From assembly GCF_000379905.1 (NCBI RefSeq), contig NZ_KB904056.1:77157-141156 (forward strand): DNA of 64,000 nt, written 5' to 3'. The first letter of the stretch is position 1. Each line of letters starts with the position of its first letter. The notes beneath the pieces were generated by a model. It saw only the letters and a list, made by a program, of their open reading frames with translations. It had not been told where the DNA came from and ran no database searches. Position numbers and translations under genes: made by a program. The DNA comes from Rodentibacter pneumotropicus DSM 21403. Its GTDB lineage: Bacteria; Pseudomonadota; Gammaproteobacteria; Enterobacterales; Pasteurellaceae. Positions 6,208 to 15,200 of the stretch are shown here, piece by piece.

Positions 6208-9200
6208 TTATTCCTTCCTTAACTTAATTGATGACATACCCACTTTCCAATCGTAAATGACAGGAATACCATCTTGATTGACAGCATGAACGGTTACTGA
6301 CTTCAATCCTGCTTTCTCTGCTGCCAATGCTATATCTTGACGGCAGTACGAACAAACATCCTTACCTTGAACTTGAATGACCATATCTTTGCCCTTTGTA
6401 CCACCTCTCTCATAAGCTTGTTGGATTGCACCAACTTCTGCATGAGAATTTTCCATATTTGAGTTTGGATAAGGTTTTCCATTTGGTAATGGAGGTTTTT
6501 GTGAAATATTTTCAGCAATTAGTGTTGGTTTGTTTGGATCTGCAAATTTATCTGCTCTTGCTCGCTGATTTGTATCCACATAAATTTTTCCATTAATATC
6601 GACTTTGGCAATAACATCAATATTCTCAAACTTAACTCCTTGAGCTTTCAGCATTTCATTTGAAAGTTGTTGCTTTAATGGGATCGCTGTCGCATTATTT
6701 TCTGCTCTACTCGGATAATCACTATCCCCCACTTTTTCACGCTGATAATTATCCATTCCTCCCTTAGGATAATTTTTATCTTTGCTTGAAAAAGAAAGTT
6801 TCGGCAACTTATCTTTCAATGCTATACCACCTAATCCCATGGCTTCCCCTAAGCCTAAAGCAAGCGTTGCATACTGTATGCTATTCGGTAATTGCGCTCT
6901 TGTTTTGGCATTTTCTGCTTCAACAAAATCACTCATTTTAGCTTGGGTTGCCCGACTAACATCATTAAAATAAGAGCCCAATCTTAGATAGCTAAAGTTT
7001 TCATAGACTGCTTCATCACCAGTTTTCATCATCTGAATATGAGGCATATAACAAACCGGGTTATTTCCGCATTCCTGCAAGAGCTCTTGTCGATTTTTTT
7101 CACTTAATTTAGCGTATTTTTCAAAAATAGGTTTTGTGTCTTTCCCTTCTTTTTCGGCTTGTGCCAGTTCCTTGATAAGATTGTCTACTTCAACATTATA
7201 TAAATAATTATTCTCCACCGCCCTTTTCGCCGTCTCTGCTCCTGCCGTAGCAGTGAGGAATAAGCCGCCTTGTTGTTTCGTTGTACCATTGGCTTTCGCT
7301 GTCAATGCACCCGCTAATCCCCCCGCCAGTTGGCTTAAGGTGCTGATGTTCTCTTTCTCACTCGCCGTCAGTTCCTTCGGTGATTTTTCGTAAAGTTTTT
7401 GAGCAATAATCTCTGCCGTCACTTCGCCCGTTACCCCCGCAACCGCCCCCGTCAGTGGGTCTTTGCCTGTGACTTGGAACTCTATCGCCGAAAGTAAGGC
7501 GTGAGCTATCAGGTTGGTTGCCTTGTCTTTGGTTGTGTCGCCCTTCGTCATTTCGTGGATTTTATTGTTGAGATAAGGCGAGGCAAGTGCCACTATCGCG
7601 CCATTGGTGTCGTTTTGTGCAGCGGCTTGAAGCGCTGCCGTCACCGCACTGATTGCCATGCCATTCGGGCTGCCTATGCCGTAAGTACGGTCGATATTCT
7701 CTTGGATTTGGTTGATTTGTTCACCAAGCTGTTGGGCTTGAGGGTTGTTTTTGCCGTATTTTTCTTCCAGCTTAAACTTCTCAAGCGCCAGCTTGTTGAT
7801 TTTCTCCCGCTCTTCATAGGTGGCGATACTGATAGCATTATTGGAAATTTCCCCTATCACTTGCGCCATTTCTTGCCGTTCCTGAACCTTGCTCAAGTCT
7901 TGTTGATTAACTCTCTGATTCGCCTGCTTTGTGTCTCTCGAAAGTGCGGTCAGTTTTTCCGGTGTTTTGGTGTCAATCTGGATGTTTTCGCTGATGGCCG
8001 ATTTCGTCAGGCTTCGTTCACTTTCATGGCTGTTGCCCAAAAGACTCAACGCACTGCTCAGTGCCTGCATTGGGTTTATTCCGCCACTGCCCGCACTGAT
8101 ACTCGCACTTTCCGTTTTGATTTCACTTCTGTTTTCTATGTCTGTATGACCGAGTGAACCTGTCTTAAAGCGGTTTTTCTCTTGGGGTGCCTCACTGTCA
8201 ATGATGGCTCCATTTAATTGGGTATGGTGACGAACATTGACATCCATTCCTTCTTCACCCACTTGAATGCCTGTTTGTTCTTTCACCTGTGCATAATCCA
8301 CCTTCGCGTTATTATACGCCGCATTCACCGACGCCCCTCCGCCCGAACCATAGGCTATCGAACCGCTCGCTCCCGCACTCACTTGTTTCGATTCATATTT
8401 TTCCGTATCTTGACGGCTGGTGAGATTGAGGTTTTGAAGGTCTGCTTCCCAACGTTTCGCTTTAACATTGGCAGCGTCAAGGCTTAAGCCCCCTTCTTCA
8501 CTATTCGTGATGAGTTTATCCGCTTGAAGACGGCTGTTTTGCCAACGCTCGCTATCCGAGTTCGATTTGCCTTTCGACGCCTTCACCGACCCTTCCAATC
8601 CAAAGCCGTAGCTGTTGCCGTTCATCCCCACAAAGACACCGACACTACCGCCTACCGATTGGTTTTTCGTGCGTTGGTGCACTTCATCTTTTACGCCTTT
8701 AACATCTATCCCTTGTTTGCCTGACAGTGCCATCTCTTTGGCATTCGCATCCACCCCTTCAAAGGTCAGTTTTTCATCTCGTGCCTTCACATTTAATGTG
8801 CCTGTGCTCAACGTCGATTTTTGATGGCTTATGCTTTGGCTTTCACTGCTTTGCGTTTGTTTTTGGTTGCCATAGCTGACACTGATTTTCACACTCGGAT
8901 TAGATGTCGTGCCTGTGCCTTGCATTTCCCCTGACCGTAACGCTTCCAAGGTTTCCGCCACTTTGCCCACGTTTTGTGCCGCCATCGCCACTTCTTCCGC
9001 CGCCTTCATTCCATAAAGCGCTTTCAGCTTCGGATTGGCTGCCTGCTCACTGCGTTTTACACTCTGATAAGCCGCTTGTGCCATATCCGTCACCGGCGTG
9101 CTGACCGCAAGCGTTAAACCCGATTGTTGATACTCATGCCGTTCATTTGTGTTGATGATGTCTTTCCCCGCTTCCACCTTCACTCCCGCACCTTCTATAT

Positions 9201-12200
9201 CAATGCGATTAGTACGTGGCGTGATAAGGTCTGTTCCCATCACGTTAGCCTGTTTGCCTGCTTGGATTTGAATATTCCCTTTCATTGAGCCTAAGGTGCT
9301 ACGTGCATCCGATTGCGTCCAACCTTCGCTTTCTAAATGATGTTTTTCTGATTTAGAACCAAAGGTGATGCCACCGCCACCGGTGAACACGCCCGAGGTT
9401 TTCTTGGTTTCTTTATGAATGTTGCGGAAATGATTCGTGTCTGCCGCAATATCCACATTTCCGCCGGCTTGGATAAGCAAGTCATTTTCCGCTATCGCTT
9501 GCAACCCTTTGCCTTTCACCTCATGACCTGCCGCAAGGACTATCTCCTTGCCGCTCACTTGACTGCCGCGTTGTGTCTCCGATTGTTGTTTGTCAAAACG
9601 CGTTTTAGTGACTTTTGCCAAACTGCCGCTCTTCGTTTTGTGGAATTCTTCAAAATCATGACTCACCTTCGCACCATTTAGCACGAGGTCGTTTTCTGCA
9701 AGAGCGGTAAGTTTCGCCTCACTTTCTAGTTCAGCGCCTTGCGAATAAATATTTTTTGCGGCTAAACGGATATCTCCACCGCCTTTAATCCGGCTGATTT
9801 CCACATCCTCTTTACGTTCGTTACGATAATGGTTGCCTCCGCCCATTTTTTCATCAAAACCCACCGAAAGTGCGGTCAAATTTAGGTTATTTTTGGCGGA
9901 AAGATAGGTTTGTCCTTTCCCGTCATTGATAATATCCGCACCACCAAGATTGATGTTATTCGCTTGGATTTGCAACGTGCCGTTTTCGCCTTTAACGTGA
10001 AGTAAGCCTTTGCGACCGATTCGGGTGTCGCTACGTTGATAGCCATCTACATTAACCGAGGTGGTATGGGTGGTACTGGTATGATTAAAATTACCCGCCA
10101 CGTTGAGCAAGATGGCTTTATCTGCTTCCAGAACCCCGCCAAGGTTATCCATATCAGCACGCACATTGCCCACCAACGCACCACCGCTAATCTTGCCACT
10201 GTTGCGAATGGTTTCACTGTCAAACTGCACGACCTCCCGACCGGCAACGGTGCCACTATTGATAAACGCCCCGCCTTTATGGGTAACTTGATTTGCCGAA
10301 AGTAAAGCACCATTGCCCGTGATATCGCCTTTTCTTGCTACGGCATAGACTTTCGGTACGAGTACGCTTTCAACCTTGCCATTCGGTAAGCTCACCTGTT
10401 CCGTCTCCAACCATACAATATCCGAGGTGAGCCGTGCCACTTGGCTTGGAGAAAGCGCAATACCCGGGCGCAAATTGAATTTTTGCGCAAAGGTCACTCC
10501 CGCATCCATTAATCCTTTGTACTGGCTATCAAAATCACTGTAATCGCCAACAAAGTTTCTGCCCGTTAATCGGTTGATTTGCTCCCGCACTAAACGTTGC
10601 TCGTAAAAGCCGTCACCCAGTCTTTTTTGAACTTGGTTTGGCTCATAACGCATCGCATTAAACATATAATCCGAACTTAACCAACGTTTGTGATTGGTAA
10701 AATCCGGGTCCGTTTCAATGAGCACGTGATTATTCGGATTCGCATTGACTCGATATAACACATTTTGTGGTATCACTAAATTCGGGCGAATACTGCGGAC
10801 TTCTTGATTATCATTTAACCGAATACGCTCAAGCGGACGCACCGTTGAATCCGTTGGCGATAAAGACCGGAATCCCTCTAAATGCCCATTCAGTACCTTG
10901 GATTCAACCGATTGTCCTTTGCCTGACCATGCCGACAATTTATCCACTTGACGGGCATCGCCGCCTAATTGGGTAAAGCGTGCCGAATCCCCTGCACCTA
11001 ATGTGCCAAGCGTCAGATTACCTGCCGAAGAAAGCCCGTCACTATTTACTTTCACTTGAGTTAAATCCAATTGATGCGCGGTGCTATTTTTCAACTTATC
11101 ATCTGTTTTCTTATTGATAGCATAATCGCCATTTTCTACAACCTTAAAGATCTTCATATCAAATGGTGTTTCAATAATACGGGTATAAGCCCCGTGCCCG
11201 TGCCATTTACGTTCGTGATAACGTTTAAACCCACCACGCCATCTTTCATAGGTGTAAACCTTGCTACCGCTATCGGTAACACGGTGCAAGCCTTTTTCAT
11301 CAATGTTTTGAATCTGATTTTCCAATGACATTTTTTGTCCGGCAACAACAACACTGCGATCATTGATAAAAGATTGGTTATGCACCTCAATATCGCCCCC
11401 TGCGAGAATTTGCCCCGGCACAGTCTTCAGCACGTTACTTTCATCTTTGCGGCGATTTGTAATATGTAATTGCCAGAAATTTTTATAATCCCGATTTGCC
11501 AATGAGCCTAAACGGGCTTGATTGTGGCGTTCAATCCCGTTATCCACCGCCTCCAGGCTAAACCGATATTTGTATTCCCAATCCTCAAGCGGCTTAATGT
11601 GGGCAAGATAGTAATTCCATTTGATGAGTCGTTCCTGATATACCTTGGGATTTTTATAATGAAGCCACCATGAAGGACGAACCGGGCGTTTAAACTTAAA
11701 TTCACCGCTCTCAATCCCTTCAAACCACTCGCTTTCCTCATACCAAGGTTGTTTGGCCAGTTCCTCAAAAGGAAACTCTGGCTGGGGTTCTTGTGGAGCC
11801 GGTACGTTAAAATACGCCCAAATTGGGCTGTCCGTACCATATTGCCCTTCAAGCGTATAACTGCAAACCGGATTGCCGTCCATATAATCGCAAGCCATTT
11901 CATTACGCTCGGCCAATGGGGTATCTGCCGTAATCACATCACCGGGTTTTAATAATACCGGTGCGGCACCATCACTGTTATAGACCAATTTACCGGCCCG
12001 ACTCCATCCCGCCCAACGAAGTAATTTCATTGAAATGTGAGGATCATCAAGATTAATTTTAGATTTATCGCCATTTAGCGGATTGGTATAGTTTGTTTTC
12101 AATTTGTCACGATCATCACGCCCCATTGGAACAATATAGGTTTCATTCACGGCTTTTTCGTCTAACTTCGTGATGTTATTCGGTGCTTGACCCGTTTTAA

Positions 12201-15200
12201 CGTGCTCAACCGTAAAATGGGTATTGTTATTATGGATTTGATTGACGTTCAGTTTAATATTACGTTCAGATTCAATCACACTGCTGTTATTACGTAACAC
12301 CTCTGCCTTACCTTCCGCTTGATGATTGGCATTTAATGTTCGTCCAAAACGCATTTCCCCTATACTGAATAAGGTTGCACCTACTTGGTGATCGGATAAA
12401 TAATGTGCTGTGTTGTTTTCAATTTCACGGGCAGTAATATCCAAATCCCCTCTTGCTGCGATGATCGCAGATTTAATTTCATTGCCGTAATTTTTATCAC
12501 TATTTTCAATTCTATCCGCTTCAAGAGCGACATGATCGCCATAAATACGTCCTTTGCCCGTATTAATTAATTGCCCACCTGCTTTAACAATGGTTTTAGC
12601 CTGATCATCAAGACTCACACCATTAATTAAGCCTTCATTGATTAAATTGCCTTTTGCACTCAGTTGCGTATTCGCACTGCTAATTCGCCCCTCTACACGA
12701 TTGGTAATATGGTTGGCATTTAAGGTGACACTTTCATCGGCATAAAGGTTGTGTTGATTAATTAGATTTCCTGCGGTGCTAATCCGTAAATTTCGGTCGG
12801 CATTAATGGAGTTGGCAGTCACAAAATCTTTTTGTTGTGTGATAGAGACATCTTGTCCTTCAATATGACCGTTGGTCGTGACTTCATCGGCTAAAATAGA
12901 TAAGGCTCTCTCCGCTTGTAACCGTCCACCTTGGTTATCAATTCGGAGATTTTTTCCCTCAAGAGAGACCGAACCGCCCGTCACATCACCTCGACGGTTA
13001 TCTAAGGTCTGTTGAACAGATAAGTGACTCTGTCCACGACTATGAATTTTTCCTTGGTGGTTATCAACTAATCGAGCCGAAAGTTTCAATGAAGAGGCTA
13101 AAATCCCCTGGCTCATCTTTTCCTGTGCTTGTTTTGTTTGGCTATTATTAAGATCTGCCGTATTGAGGATGAGCTCATTACCACTTTCAATAAATGATCC
13201 CGTATTGCCCACTTTTTGATTATTAATCCCTGTTGTGGCATTTAAGACTAATTTATCTTGAGTACGAATTTCACCGCCACGATTATCCACTTGGTTGGTA
13301 TGAATGATGGTTTCCCCCATACCATAAATTTTGCCGTTTTGTCGGTTATCAATCAGTCCTTTGATACCAATATTGCTTTGTTTCTCTGCATAAATCTTAC
13401 CTTTCTGATTAAGAAGTGAGGCACTTTCAATCTTCAAATTCTCTTTGCCAATCACTTCGCCCTGTTGATTATCAAGGTTTTGTTGTAATTTCAGGCTAAG
13501 CAGCCCTTGCTCGTTATACACCACACCTTTATGGTTATTCAATCCGTCAGCGGTTATGGTTGCTTGCTGTTTGGCGGTAAGATAACCAAGGGTATTATTG
13601 ATATTTTCAATCGATGAAATGGCTAAACGTCCTTCTATCGCACGTACCTGTCCTTTATGGTTGTTTAACCCACGAGTTTGTATCGCCAGTTTGTCTCCGG
13701 CTTTTACTTGCCCCTCTTCATTGTTAATGTTGTCACGAGTTTGAATTGTCAGTTGATGAGTCCCCTGAAGCAACCCACTCTGATTGTCAATTGACTGAGC
13801 GCTTACCGTTGATGAAACACCGCTGATTCGACCTTGAATATTTCGAATAGCATTACTCACTGTCACATTTTGCGAGGCAAGCGAAGACAATACTCCGGAA
13901 TCATTATGAATCGACAGCGCATCAATGGCTTGATTTTTCTGGCTCAATAAATAACCGTTTTGGTTAAAAAAATCTTGTGTCGTTAAAGCAAGTCCACCAA
14001 GGGAAATAATGCCTTTGTTTTGTTCCTGAGTCTGTTGATTATTGAGATGACCTTGATGGGTATTAATCACCATATTTTGACGACTCTGAATTAATCCTTG
14101 GCGATTATCCAGCTCACCACTATTAATTGTAAGATTTGCACCGGCACTTAATTTCCCGAGCCGACTAGTTAGTTTTTGCTGTTTGGTATGAATCTCAAGA
14201 TTGCCTTGTTCTGCAATGAGATTTGCTTCACGGTTATTAAATTGACCACTACGAATAACACCATTGCTTTTAGCAATAATGTCACTTTTCTGGTTATCTA
14301 ATTGACCTGATGTTGTGATATTGACATTCTCACCGATAATTTGACTATGATTGGTAGAAAGCACCTCACCACTCGCCGTCATATTCAGTGATTGACCTGA
14401 TTGCACAACACCATTTTGTTGATAAAGGTTTGAAAGATTAGCATCAAGATGATTTTTTGCTTCAATCACTCCATCATGATTATTCACCGTACCGGCATTT
14501 AAACGTAAGTTAGTGCCTGTAGAAATAACCCCCTGTTGATTATGTAGGGAAGATGAACCTATTTGAATATCGCCTTGTTTTGCAGATTGGAGATAACCTT
14601 GTCGGTTATTTAACTCGCCTGAAACAATAGTTAAATCTTGTTGGCTGACGATATGACCCAAGGTGTTATTTAAATATTGTTGGTACGTATTGAGCAGAAT
14701 ACCCGTTTGACCTTGAACGAGCCCCTGTTGATTATCCAACGCACCGCTATCTAAGCGTATTTTTTGCCCCGCTACAATTTTTCCGTGCTGATTATTTAAA
14801 TGATATTGCTGCGAATTAATGGTTAAATTTCCTCTCTCAGCCAATAATAAGCCCCGTTGATTATTCAGTGCTTGACTCGTTATGGCGAGATTTTGTGTTG
14901 CTGAAACTTCACTGTTCGCATTTGTAAATTTACCTTTAACTGTTAATATTGCATTATCCGCAACAATAAGACTCTTCTCGGTAGAATCGACTGTTCCGGC
15001 ATTCAACACTAATTCTCCGGCACCGACTTTTCCCATCTTTTGTGTAAAGAGATCACTGACAGCCAAAACAACTTTTTTTGCGCCTGAAATAATCCCTTCC
15101 GTATTATCAATACGTTGAGCATGCAACAATAAATCATCACGGTTTTGCAAAATACCGAAACGATTAGCTAATTCAGTTATATTTAGCTGAGAAGACTTAG

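Noticed and set aside
7501-8157. 218-codon open frame on the plus strand inside cdiA
   Set aside because: It lies antisense to the intact cdiA frame, has no Shine-Dalgarno and reads as low-complexity basic protein; a shadow of the repeat-rich gene. The same holds for 3394-3744, 9415-9681, 10036-10305 and 11071-11328.
11508-11903. 131-codon minus-strand frame overlapping cdiA
   Set aside because: A second frame over the same strand as cdiA with no ribosome site or recognisable domain.
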